Source of the DNA: DASVHS01 sp038244815
Lineage (GTDB): Bacteria; Acidobacteriota; Thermoanaerobaculia; Gp7-AA8
DNA: 64,000 bases
NCBI GenBank assembly: GCA_038244815.1
Contig: JBBRTB010000018.1
Location: 30,519-94,518 of the forward strand
Reading direction: 5' to 3'
In this document: in pieces, positions 9,936 to 16,811 of the stretch
Position numbering within the stretch: the first letter of the stretch is position 1
Layout: every line of letters begins with the position of its first letter
Notes under the pieces: generated by a model
Database searches by the model: none
Told to the model about the DNA's origin: nothing
Seen by the model: the letters and a program-made list of their open reading frames with translations, nothing else
Program-made: the position numbers and the translations under genes

Positions 9936-10645
9936 CTACGAAGACAAAGCCGGACCTTGGCAGCATCCTCCTCGTCGATCATTCACGCGGATCGCTGGCG
10001 TTTCAGGAGACGATCCTGCGCCGGCGGGGTGTCGCCATCAGCACCGCCCTGGCCGGGAGCGAAGGCCTGCAGAAGGCGAAGAAGGACAAGCCCAATCTCA
10101 TCATCTTTGCTTTCGATCTCTTCGACATGACCGCGCCGGAGTTCTGCCGGGAGATCCGTGCCGACGAGGAGACGAAGACCATCTCGCTGCTGCTGGTGTG
10201 CGATCGCGATTCCGGCGAGCACGGCGACCTCTGCCTCTCGGCGGGCTGCAACGACGTCATCCTGCGGCCGCTGCAGCGGCGCGAGCTCGATGAGAAGGTG
10301 GAGCGCCTGACCTCGATTCCGGTCCGGCGTCAACTGCGCACCATCACCAAGATCGAGGTCTCCCTGGAAAAGAACGGCCGCTTCGTCCTGGGACGAAGCC
10401 TGAACATCTCCGCTACCGGGATGCTCATCGAAGTCGATCGCGTCCTTCCCGGCGAGGAGAACGTGCGCCTGCACTTCTTCCTCCCCGGCGACCCCAGGCC
10501 GCTGCAGATCGATGCCGAGATCCTGCGCGCGGAGTTCTCCGGCACGATGGCCAAATACGGCCTAAAATTTCTCAATCCCAACGACGAGGAACGCGAGCGC
10601 ATCGAGCACTTCGTTCATCGCCTCCGCTCCCGTGAGCTCATCTGA
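9932..10645 (+). CDS. Receiver-PilZ protein, probable c-di-GMP effector
   Basis: The protein has 237 residues in two domains. Residues ~10-125 form a response-regulator receiver fold with a possible phospho-acceptor Asp (FAFDLFD). The acidic pocket is reduced (LLVDHSRG) and the usual Lys of the KP motif is Arg (ILRPLQ), so phosphorylation is uncertain. Residues ~130-230 form a PilZ domain with both c-di-GMP motifs, RRQLR (RxxxR) and NISATG (NxSxxG). The GTG start overlaps the desulfurase stop, and the stop overlaps the next start, so the three genes form a tight operon. A diguanylate cyclase lies at 33331. Confidence 0.87.
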   Translation: MTTKTKPDLGSILLVDHSRGSLAFQETILRRRGVAISTALAGSEGLQKAKKDKPNLIIFAFDLFDMTAPEFCREIRADEETKTISLLLVCDRDSGEHGDLCLSAGCNDVILRPLQRRELDEKVERLTSIPVRRQLRTITKIEVSLEKNGRFVLGRSLNISATGMLIEVDRVLPGEENVRLHFFLPGDPRPLQIDAEILRAEFSGTMAKYGLKFLNPNDEERERIEHFVHRLRSRELI

Positions 10646-11124
10646 TGACCCGCACGCCAAAAGACATCGATGCTGCCATCGCTCTGGCCAGGGTCGACGA
10701 CTACCTGCCCGCGCTCACCCGCTTCGTGGAAATCTACGGAAGCAAGGAGTCTCCGCCCATCCAGAATCCGAAAGACGCCAGCGGGCTGTCGTTCTTCGGC
10801 CTCTGCCTGGCCCTGGTGCAGAAGAACTACAAGACCGCCATCGATCTCTGTAAACGCGCCATCGATCTCGAGTTCTACAACGGCGATCACTACGCGAACC
10901 TCAGCCGCGTCTACTCCGCGCAGGGGAACCGGAAGAAGGCCGTGGAGACCGCGGAACGCGGACTCAAGCTCGTGCCCGAGCACGAGGCACTCCTGGCCGT
11001 CCGGAAAGGGCTTGGGGTGCGCTCCCGACCCGCCGTTCCCTTCCTCGACCGCGCCAACCCGGTCAACGTCTCGCTGGGGCAGGCGCGACACGCCAAGAAG
11101 GCCGAGCCGCGCAAGAAGCGGTGA
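10645..11124 (+). CDS. Small TPR-type protein
   Basis: This protein has 159 residues. Helical repeat units resembling tetratricopeptides cover about residues 45-125 (FFGLCLALVQKNYKTAIDLCKRAIDLE, then HYANLSRVYSAQGNRKKAVETAERGLKL). The C-terminus is a basic tail (RHAKKAEPRKKR). There is no signal peptide, so it is probably a cytoplasmic protein-interaction adaptor. It starts at the stop codon of the receiver-PilZ gene (TGATG), so it is translationally coupled to it. Confidence 0.8.
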   Translation: MTRTPKDIDAAIALARVDDYLPALTRFVEIYGSKESPPIQNPKDASGLSFFGLCLALVQKNYKTAIDLCKRAIDLEFYNGDHYANLSRVYSAQGNRKKAVETAERGLKLVPEHEALLAVRKGLGVRSRPAVPFLDRANPVNVSLGQARHAKKAEPRKKR

Positions 11125-11128
11125 GGGA

Positions 11129-11168
11129 GGTCCGACCGGAGCGGCCGGACCTGCTCAGGGCCGGCCCT
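11129..11168. terminator. Possible terminator hairpins between convergent genes
   Basis: GGTCCG (11129-11134) pairs with CGGACC (11146-11151), and AGGGCCGGCCCT (11157-11168) is a perfect 12-bp palindrome touching the stop codon of the opposing gene. There is no T-tract, so intrinsic termination is only a suggestion. Confidence 0.3.
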
Positions 11169-11632
11169 CAGTCGGTCTTCGCTGGAACCTCCAGCGGATC
11201 GCCGGTCTGGTGATCGGTGATCTGGAAGCGCAGAAAGTCGTGGACAGCGCTCAGGGCGCTGGCATCGGAGGTGGTGATGAGGACGCGAGCGCCGCGTTCG
11301 CTCTCTTCATAGCGATACGTGATCTGCGCTTTGCGCTTCTGCATGGTGGGCACGCCCGGCGGCGTCTGATCGTGGATGAACATGGGCATGTCGAAGTCGC
11401 CCTCGGAGAAAGCATGAGCGATGTGCTGCAGGTGCATGCGGATCATGTCGCGCGATTCGGTGTCGGCCGGATCGTTCGCCGACACTTCGATCGAGCCGCC
11501 GTCCCTGCGCAGCAGGAAGTGATGCGTGGTCTTCTCCTGCGAGAAGCCCATGGTGTGATCGCCACGCGCATTCATGGCGTTGTGCTGCGGACAGGTCATG
11601 GCCATAACGAACGTCAAAACGAGAGCACTCAT
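11168..11632 (-). CDS. Exported Met/His-rich protein of a MerR-controlled operon
   Basis: This protein has 154 residues. A hydrophobic N-terminus is followed by a Cys/His/Met-rich stretch (TCPQHNAMNARGDHTMGF) and by a conserved-looking MGFSQEKTTHHFLL segment. The mature part has FSEGDFDMPMFIHDQ and an ITYRYEES... core. I recognise the MGFSQEKTTHHF type as a small periplasmic protein seen with metal-resistance regulators, sometimes misnamed aspartate carbamoyltransferase, but no activity is known to me. Its start overlaps the merR stop by 4 nt. Metal binding is inferred from composition and neighbour. Confidence 0.72.
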   Translation of the reverse strand: MSALVLTFVMAMTCPQHNAMNARGDHTMGFSQEKTTHHFLLRRDGGSIEVSANDPADTESRDMIRMHLQHIAHAFSEGDFDMPMFIHDQTPPGVPTMQKRKAQITYRYEESERGARVLITTSDASALSAVHDFLRFQITDHQTGDPLEVPAKTD

Positions 11633-12036
11633 CCATTTCTCCTTAACGACTCCAGCAGCCGCGCCGGTTGCGAAGGCGGAGCCGCTTCGAGTTTCCGGTC
11701 CCAGTCACCGAGAATCCGGCGCAACTCGTCGCGAAGGGCCATGAGGCCGGCGATCCGCGACTCGAGCTCCTCGAGCTTCCCGGCGGCCATGTTGCGCACC
11801 ATCCGGCAAGGCGCACCGCCGCTATCGCGCAATGCGAAAATCCGCCCGAGCTCGTCGAGCGTGAAGCCCATGGCCAGCGCCCGCCGGATCGTCTCGACGC
11901 GATCGACCGCCGCCGCGGGATAGTCGCGATAGCCGTTGGTGCCGCGCGCGGCCGGCTGCAGAACGCGCCGCTTCTCATAGTGATGGAGGGTGTCGACGCT
12001 GACGCCGGTCGTTTTCGCGAGCTGGCCTGATGTCAT
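11629..12036 (-). CDS. MerR-family transcriptional regulator (heavy-metal type)
   Basis: This protein has 135 residues with an N-terminal winged helix (SGQLAKTTGVSVDTLHHYEKRRVLQP), the GYRDYPAAAVDRVETIRRALAMGFTLDEL signature and a C-terminal dimerisation coiled coil (KLEELESRIAGLMALRDEL). One Cys (GGAPCRMV) sits where metal-sensing MerR proteins carry a ligand, but no C-terminal Cys loop follows, so the inducer is unknown. The gene has its own operator-containing promoter at 12043-12074 and leads a two-gene operon. The start codon falls at the predicted transcription start. Confidence 0.9.
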   Translation of the reverse strand: MTSGQLAKTTGVSVDTLHHYEKRRVLQPAARGTNGYRDYPAAAVDRVETIRRALAMGFTLDELGRIFALRDSGGAPCRMVRNMAAGKLEELESRIAGLMALRDELRRILGDWDRKLEAAPPSQPARLLESLRRNG

Positions 12037-12042
12037 GCAGTC

Positions 12043-12074
12043 ATCGTAAACATCCGAACCGGTTCGGGGGTCAA
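12043..12074 (-). promoter_or_regulatory. MerR-type promoter: dyad operator in a 20-bp spacer
   Basis: On the minus strand a -35 TTGACC (12069-12074) and a -10 TACGAT (12043-12048) are separated by 20 bp. The spacer contains the perfect palindrome CCGAACCGGTTCGG (12054-12067). MerR activators bind such dyads in over-long 19-20 bp spacers and untwist them, so this is probably the autoregulated promoter of the merR operon. The -10 ends 6 nt before the merR ATG. Confidence 0.7.
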
Positions 12075-12086
12075 GTCACAAATGGG

Positions 12087-12752
12087 TCACGATCGGTAGA
12101 TCCGGGCCAGCGACTCCGGATCGGCACCGCGGCGCCACCGCCACACGATCAGCCAGTTCGTGGCCGCGGTGCGCAGGAGACCCTTTTCCAGGAAGCGCCG
12201 GCCCGACGTGGTCACCGTCATCGGAAGGATGACCGAGCGGCCCTTCATCCGGACGGCCAGTTCGAAGTCTTCCATCAGCGGAATCTTGCGGAAGCCGCCG
12301 CCGTGGAGAAACACGTCGCGGCGGATGAACTGGGCCTGATCCCCCCATGGGCAACGGGTGAGGCGCGTGCGCAGATTGATGAGGGCGGCCGCGAGGCGCA
12401 GGCGGGGCGAACGTTCCGCGAACGAGAGACGGAAGCCGCCGAATGCGTACTGCTCCAGAGCCTCGGCGACGGCGCGGCAGGCGCCGCGGGGCAGAGTGGT
12501 GTCGGCATGGAGAAAGAGAATGGCCTCGTGGCGCGCCAGACGTGCGCCGGCGTTGAGCTGGTGCGAGCGCATGGCCGGACCGGTGATGACGATCGCGCCG
12601 CGGCTCGCCGCGATGGCGCGCGTCGCGTCGTCGCTCTCTCCGTCGCTGACGATCACCTCGGCCGCTCCCGCCGCGAGCGCCGAGTCCACGGCCGCACCCA
12701 CGCTCTCGCCGGCGTTCCTCGCGGCAATCACGACACTGACCCGGTCGGACAC
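12087..12752 (-). CDS. Family 2 glycosyltransferase (TIGR04283-like)
   Basis: This GT-A glycosyltransferase has 221 residues. It has the nucleotide-sugar start VSVVIAARNAGESV, the SDGESDDAT strand and the DxD-like motif FLHADTTLP. The GDQAQFIRRDVFLHGGGF acceptor-loop region and the PLMEDFELAVRM motif (catalytic acidic pair) follow. This matches the short single-domain 'transferase 2, rSAM/selenodomain-associated' type. The start is GTG 12750-12752. It has no membrane segment. The substrate is unknown and it is not part of a polysaccharide cluster here. Confidence 0.88.
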   Translation of the reverse strand: MSDRVSVVIAARNAGESVGAAVDSALAAGAAEVIVSDGESDDATRAIAASRGAIVITGPAMRSHQLNAGARLARHEAILFLHADTTLPRGACRAVAEALEQYAFGGFRLSFAERSPRLRLAAALINLRTRLTRCPWGDQAQFIRRDVFLHGGGFRKIPLMEDFELAVRMKGRSVILPMTVTTSGRRFLEKGLLRTAATNWLIVWRWRRGADPESLARIYRS

Positions 12753-12778
12753 GCGCGGATGCTAACCTACCGGACACC

Positions 12779-13333
12779 GTGAATTGCTACGTCCTGACGG
12801 GCGGTCGCTCCACGCGCATGGGCCAGTCGAAGGCGGCATTGTTTCTCGACCGCGTGGTGGCCGCTGCTGCGCCCGTGTTCGATCGCGTCGTTGCGGTCGA
12901 TCGTCACGGTGCTGCACCAGCCGCCATCGACACCATCTTCGAAGAGCGGCACGAAGACGAAGCGCCGCTGTTCGGCGTGGCGCGGGCGCTCGTCGATGCC
13001 CCCGGTCCGTGTTTCATCCTCGCCGTCGACTTTCCGCTGCTCCACCCCGAGATCCTGGCCTTTCTTCGATCTCGATTCGAGCTGTCGAACGCATCGATGC
13101 TCGTGCCGGTGTGGGATGGATCGCCGCAGGTGCTCTGCGCCGGCTACCGCACCTGCGTCGGGCCCGTCCTCGCCGAGCGGATCGAATCGGGCCGTTACGA
13201 TCTGCAGGGCCTGGCTGAGGAAATGGATGTGGAAGTGGTGGCCGAGGCGGAGCTGCGTGCGCGGTTCGAAGGGGAGCCGCTCCGGAACGTCAACACACCC
13301 GCGGATTTCGCCGCGGCAAAGAGGATGCGATGA
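12779..13333 (+). CDS. mobA: Molybdenum cofactor guanylyltransferase
   Basis: Adds GMP to molybdopterin to make the guanine-dinucleotide form of the cofactor. The protein has 184 residues with the N-terminal signature LTGGRSTRMGQSK. The metal-binding region AVDFPLLHPE and the C-terminal RNVNTPAD motif are also present. The start is GTG 12779; a -10-like TAACCT at 12763-12768 precedes it by 10 nt. It overlaps moaC by 4 nt (ATGA), so the two are translationally coupled cofactor genes. Confidence 0.9.
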   Translation: MNCYVLTGGRSTRMGQSKAALFLDRVVAAAAPVFDRVVAVDRHGAAPAAIDTIFEERHEDEAPLFGVARALVDAPGPCFILAVDFPLLHPEILAFLRSRFELSNASMLVPVWDGSPQVLCAGYRTCVGPVLAERIESGRYDLQGLAEEMDVEVVAEAELRARFEGEPLRNVNTPADFAAAKRMR

Positions 13334-13809
13334 CTGAGCGAACGTTTTCTCACCTGGACGAGACCGGCGGCATCTCCATGGTCGACGTCGACTCCAAGCT
13401 GCCGACGAGGCGCGAGGCGGTGGCCATGGCCAAGGTGCGCATGTCGCCGAAGACTCTGCAGAAGCTCATCGAGCGCGCTCTGCCCAAGGGCGACGTCCTC
13501 ACCACCGCCAAGGTCGCCGGCGTCCTCGGCGCAAAACAGACATCGGCCCTCATTCCACTGACGCATCCGATCGCCATCAGCTCGATCGACGTCACGTTTG
13601 ACATCGATGCCGCCGGAGGCACGATCGAGATCGTGTCCATCGTCCGCTGCGAGGGAAAGACCGGCGTCGAGATCGAAGCGATGACGGCGTGCGCCATCAC
13701 CGCACTGACGATCTACGACATGTGCAAGAGCGCCGAGAAAGGCATCGTCATCGAGTCGATCCAGCTCATGCGTAAGTCAGGCGGGAAGTCGGGGACCTGG
13801 GAGAGGTAG
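13330..13809 (+). CDS. moaC: Cyclic pyranopterin monophosphate synthase
   Basis: Converts the MoaA product to cyclic pyranopterin monophosphate in molybdenum cofactor synthesis. The protein has 159 residues. The family start FSHLDETGGISMVDV, the substrate-pocket LIPLTHPI and the catalytic region VEIEAMTACAITALTIYDMCK are intact. Its stop lies 5 nt before the left heptamer array of S23 cassette 1. That cassette's S23 reading frame continues antisense into the last 33 nt of moaC. Confidence 0.96.
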   Translation: MTERTFSHLDETGGISMVDVDSKLPTRREAVAMAKVRMSPKTLQKLIERALPKGDVLTTAKVAGVLGAKQTSALIPLTHPIAISSIDVTFDIDAAGGTIEIVSIVRCEGKTGVEIEAMTACAITALTIYDMCKSAEKGIVIESIQLMRKSGGKSGTWER

Positions 13810-14202
13810 TCTTCGGTGCTCGGTGCTCGGTGCTCGGTGCTCGGTGCTCGGTGCGTCAAGCGATCGTAACAGGCCGTTGATCAGCCTGCCGACGCTATGA
13901 ACGAGGCTCGTGAGTTGTACTGCGCGGTCTGGTTGAATGAACCTCTGACGAACCGCAATTTCGATCTGCGTCTCCAGTTCCTGCGTTCCGCCGCGCGCTT
14001 CATATAGAAAATGCCGATAGTCCGGTTTCGTATGACGGCCACGTCCTTCGGCGATATCAGAAGGAATCGAGACTGCGGCTTTGCGCATCTGCGCGCTCAG
14101 GCAGTAACGTTCCGACTGCGGGAACTCACGAGTAACCGCGTAGATCTGATCTACCAGGTCCATGGCACGTTCCCAGGCATCAAGACCTCGGAATGAATTC
14201 AT
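13777..14202 (-). CDS. Four-helix-bundle protein (S23/IVP family, Avd-like), copy 1
   Basis: This protein has 141 residues; the first ~115 are the four-helix core. Family marks are GLDAWERAMDLV, FPQSERYCLSAQMRKAAVSI, DIAEGRGR, FLYEARGGTQELETQI and LINGLLRSL. Members were first found inside intervening sequences of bacterial 23S rRNA, and the same fold forms the Avd subunit of diversity-generating retroelements, where it binds nucleic acid and reverse transcriptase. The last ~25 residues (APSTEHRAPSTEHR...) come from reading through the flanking heptamer array and are unlikely to be structural. The function of free-standing copies is unknown. Confidence 0.85.
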   Translation of the reverse strand: MNSFRGLDAWERAMDLVDQIYAVTREFPQSERYCLSAQMRKAAVSIPSDIAEGRGRHTKPDYRHFLYEARGGTQELETQIEIAVRQRFIQPDRAVQLTSLVHSVGRLINGLLRSLDAPSTEHRAPSTEHRRLPLPGPRLPA

Positions 14203-14291
14203 AGAACAACGAGAGAGCCGCGAGAATAGCGGTCAGGTGGGCTCGAAAATCATACCTCGGCCCAGCACTCAGCACCGAGCACCGAGCACCG
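13814..14291 (-). mobile_element. S23 cassette 1: four-helix-bundle gene between inverted CGGTGCT arrays
   Basis: Five perfect CGGTGCT units plus one partial (13814-13854) lie to the left. To the right are AGCACTC and three AGCACCG units (14264-14291), the exact reverse complement of the left unit. Between them is a promoter-like -10 on the minus strand (TATGAT, 14249-14254) within a box shared with the other cassettes, and the S23-type gene. The cassette fills the gap between two convergent genes, moaC and the DUF6599 lipoprotein gene. Mobility is inferred from dispersal, not shown. Confidence 0.65.
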
Positions 14292-14293
14292 AC

Positions 14294-15424
14294 TCAATGC
14301 CTCGCCCACGGCGGAACCCTATCCGTCTTGCTCGAGCTCCCGCCGTCGCTTTTTTCCGCGCGTACGAGTTGCTTGCGGATGGAGCTGAGGATCTTCGCGT
14401 CGGTGGACACGGCCAGGTCGACGAGCTTCTGGCGGTCGCAATAGCCGTTGAACGCGATCAGGAATCGATCGATGCGGAAGGCCACGGCCCGGCCGAGGTA
14501 ACGGTCTTCGGCTGTGAAGTTGTCTTCACCGAGGTTGACGATGGGATCGAGGAGCTTGCCGTTGCGGACGTAGAGGCCGCGATAGGCAGCCAGGATGCGC
14601 GCAGCGGCGTCCTTGTTCGCGGCGGGGATGATCAATCCGTCGACCTTGTCGCCGTTGGCGTTGAACGACGCCTGAAAAGAATTGGCCAGGATGCCTTCGC
14701 CGAATCCGCGCTCCGCCGAATACCGCTCGCTGTTGGGAATGCGGGCATCGCTCGGAAAGAAGTTGAACACGGCCGGCTTTCCGGGCGCCGTTGGCATCCG
14801 CTCGGCGACGAAGCCGACGAGCTTCCTGAGGGCGTCGGGTGCGGTGCCGCCGCCGATCACGCGCACGTAGAACGGCCCGCGCCAGAGGTGGATGGCGTGC
14901 TTGGTGGCGAAGGCCTCATTGGCCAGGTCGAAATACTGCGCGTTGTCGGTTTTGCGCGCGGAATAGGCGCCGAAGGCCTTGACGAAGTCGGGGAAGCGGT
15001 AGATCTCCACCGTGGCGAACCCGCTGCCGCTGGTGGCGGTGTAGTTTCCGATCGTTCCGTCGAGCACCTCGTATCTTGCGAAGTGCGCCGCATCCTGGTC
15101 CAGATAGCGGCTCAGCCGGTCAGCGGGGATGACGATAGGATCCTGTTCGAGCCGCCAGCCCGGCGCTTCCTCCTGCCGCGGAAGAAACTGCAGGCTCGGC
15201 GATTCGATGGCCGTGAACGACTCCTCCGGCGCGGCCGGAGGAGGCAGCGCGACCGTGCGTGGAGCATTACCGCCGCACGCCGAGAAGGCGACCAGCGCTA
15301 GGAGCGCGAGAGCGATTCCAGAAACTCGAGCGTGACGCGTACGCCCGCGCCGGTCGCCCCCCTGGGGTCGCGGCCGTTGTCGTGCTCCGCGTACGCCGTT
15401 CCGGCGATATCGAGATGAGCCCAT
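14294..15424 (-). CDS. Lipoprotein with DUF6599-like domain
   Basis: The lipoprotein signal is SGIALALLALVAFSAC. The mature part contains DRLSRYLDQDAAHFARYEVLDG, ATVEIYRFPDFVKAFGAYSARK and FYVRVIGG, matching the pattern of DUF6599 proteins found in Acidobacteriota; function unknown. The start is unclear. ATG 15422-15424 gives an Arg-rich ~34-residue lead before the hydrophobic segment and a 127-nt overlap with pepA, and no ATG, GTG or TTG lies closer in frame. The true start may be non-canonical near 15320. The stop is 3 nt from the right array of S23 cassette 1. Confidence 0.75.
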   Translation of the reverse strand: MGSSRYRRNGVRGARQRPRPQGGDRRGRTRHARVSGIALALLALVAFSACGGNAPRTVALPPPAAPEESFTAIESPSLQFLPRQEEAPGWRLEQDPIVIPADRLSRYLDQDAAHFARYEVLDGTIGNYTATSGSGFATVEIYRFPDFVKAFGAYSARKTDNAQYFDLANEAFATKHAIHLWRGPFYVRVIGGGTAPDALRKLVGFVAERMPTAPGKPAVFNFFPSDARIPNSERYSAERGFGEGILANSFQASFNANGDKVDGLIIPAANKDAAARILAAYRGLYVRNGKLLDPIVNLGEDNFTAEDRYLGRAVAFRIDRFLIAFNGYCDRQKLVDLAVSTDAKILSSIRKQLVRAEKSDGGSSSKTDRVPPWARH

Positions 15425-16761
15425 GACGGACAATCGACGAACTCCTTCAGAAAAACCGCGGCGGTGACCGCTCCTCCCCAGCGCCCTCCCGAGTTCTTCA
15501 CATCCGCCCACTCGCTGAGGATCAGATCCTTGTACTCGTCCCAGGCAGGCATCCGCCAGAGGCGTTCACCGACGCGCTCCCCACACTCAATCAACTTCCG
15601 AGCCAGCTCATCATCATTCGAGAAAAGCCCGGTCGCTTCCGCGGCCAGCGCCACCACGATGGCGCCGGTGAGCGTGGCGTAGTCGATGAGGTGATCGGGC
15701 TTCAGTTTCGACGCGTAATGCAGCGCGTCCCCCAGGATCATCCGCCCCTCGGCGTCGGTGTTGACGATTTCCACGGTCTTGCCGTTCATCATGGTGATGA
15801 TCTCGCCCGGCTTGTAGGCGCTGCCGCTGGGCAGGTTGTCGGTCGACGGGATGCATCCGGTGATCCTGACCGGCAGCCCGAGTTTCGCCGCCGCCTCGAT
15901 GGTGCCGATGACCGCGGCGGCGCCGCACATGTCGAACTTCATCTCCTCCATCTTTTCGGCCGGTTTGATGGAGATGCCGCCGGAGTCGAACGTGATGCCC
16001 TTGCCCACCAGAGCGATGTGTTTTTTCGCGCGGCGCGGCGTGTACTCCATGACCACGAATCGCGGCTCCTCGGCCGATCCGCGGTTCACGGCGATGAGGC
16101 CGCCCATCTTCATCCGCTCGATCTCGCGCTTGCCGTACACCGTGCACTTCACGCCCGTTTCTTTCGCTACCTTGACCGCGCGCTCGGCGAGCCGCGTGGC
16201 CGTCAGAACGTTGGACGGAGCGTTGCCGAGGTCGCGGACGGTGCGGACCGCATCGCTGATGGAGAGCGCTTCTCTCTCGATCGCTCTGGCTTGCCGGGCG
16301 CTTAGCGAATCGTTTGCGACCAGGACCGCTTCGATGGGCGGCCGTTTCTCGTCCTTCTTCTTCGTCTGATAGGTGTCGTACTTGTAGTCGGCGTGAGCGA
16401 GCAGCGAAGCCACCAGTCGCGTGGCCGCCTCGGCGTCGGCGCCGGGCAACGGGACGCCGATGGCCACGGCGATCCTGCGGTCGCGCTGCTTCTGCGCGAT
16501 CTTCGCCACCGTCGCCAGTGCGGTCTTGATGCCGCGGATCGAACTCTCCTTGCCGAGGCCGGCCAGGGTGATCTTGCGCGGCGTCTCGTGGAGAACCGTG
16601 ATCGTTTCGTCGGCGCGGCCCTCGAAGCCGGAGCGCTTGACGATCCCGGCGGCGAGCGGCTCGATCGCGGCCGGCAGGTCGCGCTCTTTCCCCTCGGGAA
16701 CGAGGATGAAGAGGTGGTCGATTTTCGTGAGTTTGAGGTCTGGTTTGATTTCGACGTGCAT
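15298..16761 (-). CDS. pepA: Leucyl aminopeptidase (M17)
   Basis: Cytoplasmic two-metal aminopeptidase, 487 residues. The C-terminal catalytic half has the metal and substrate ligands in VGKGITFDSGGISIKP (Lys, Asp) and MKFDMCGAAAV (Asp). The signature NTDAEGRMILGDAL carries Asp, Glu and Arg. The N-terminal half is the usual regulatory macro-like domain. The start MHVEIKPDL at 16759-16761 is divergent from the sigma54-regulator gene. Its 3' end probably overlaps the DUF6599 lipoprotein gene, so the two form an operon. Confidence 0.95.
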   Translation of the reverse strand: MHVEIKPDLKLTKIDHLFILVPEGKERDLPAAIEPLAAGIVKRSGFEGRADETITVLHETPRKITLAGLGKESSIRGIKTALATVAKIAQKQRDRRIAVAIGVPLPGADAEAATRLVASLLAHADYKYDTYQTKKKDEKRPPIEAVLVANDSLSARQARAIEREALSISDAVRTVRDLGNAPSNVLTATRLAERAVKVAKETGVKCTVYGKREIERMKMGGLIAVNRGSAEEPRFVVMEYTPRRAKKHIALVGKGITFDSGGISIKPAEKMEEMKFDMCGAAAVIGTIEAAAKLGLPVRITGCIPSTDNLPSGSAYKPGEIITMMNGKTVEIVNTDAEGRMILGDALHYASKLKPDHLIDYATLTGAIVVALAAEATGLFSNDDELARKLIECGERVGERLWRMPAWDEYKDLILSEWADVKNSGGRWGGAVTAAVFLKEFVDCPSWAHLDIAGTAYAEHDNGRDPRGATGAGVRVTLEFLESLSRS

Positions 16762-16811
16762 TGCGCGCGGATTCTACAGGCCTGAGGCCTTAACATTGCA
16801 CCGGAGTGGTG

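Noticed and set aside
13814..13855. CRISPR array
   Set aside because: The units are directly adjacent 7-mers without unique spacers, and no cas gene is present.
16773..16788. AGGCCT-G-AGGCCT palindrome before the sigma54 regulator
   Set aside because: Only two partial units; too short to assign to the heptamer family or to an operator.
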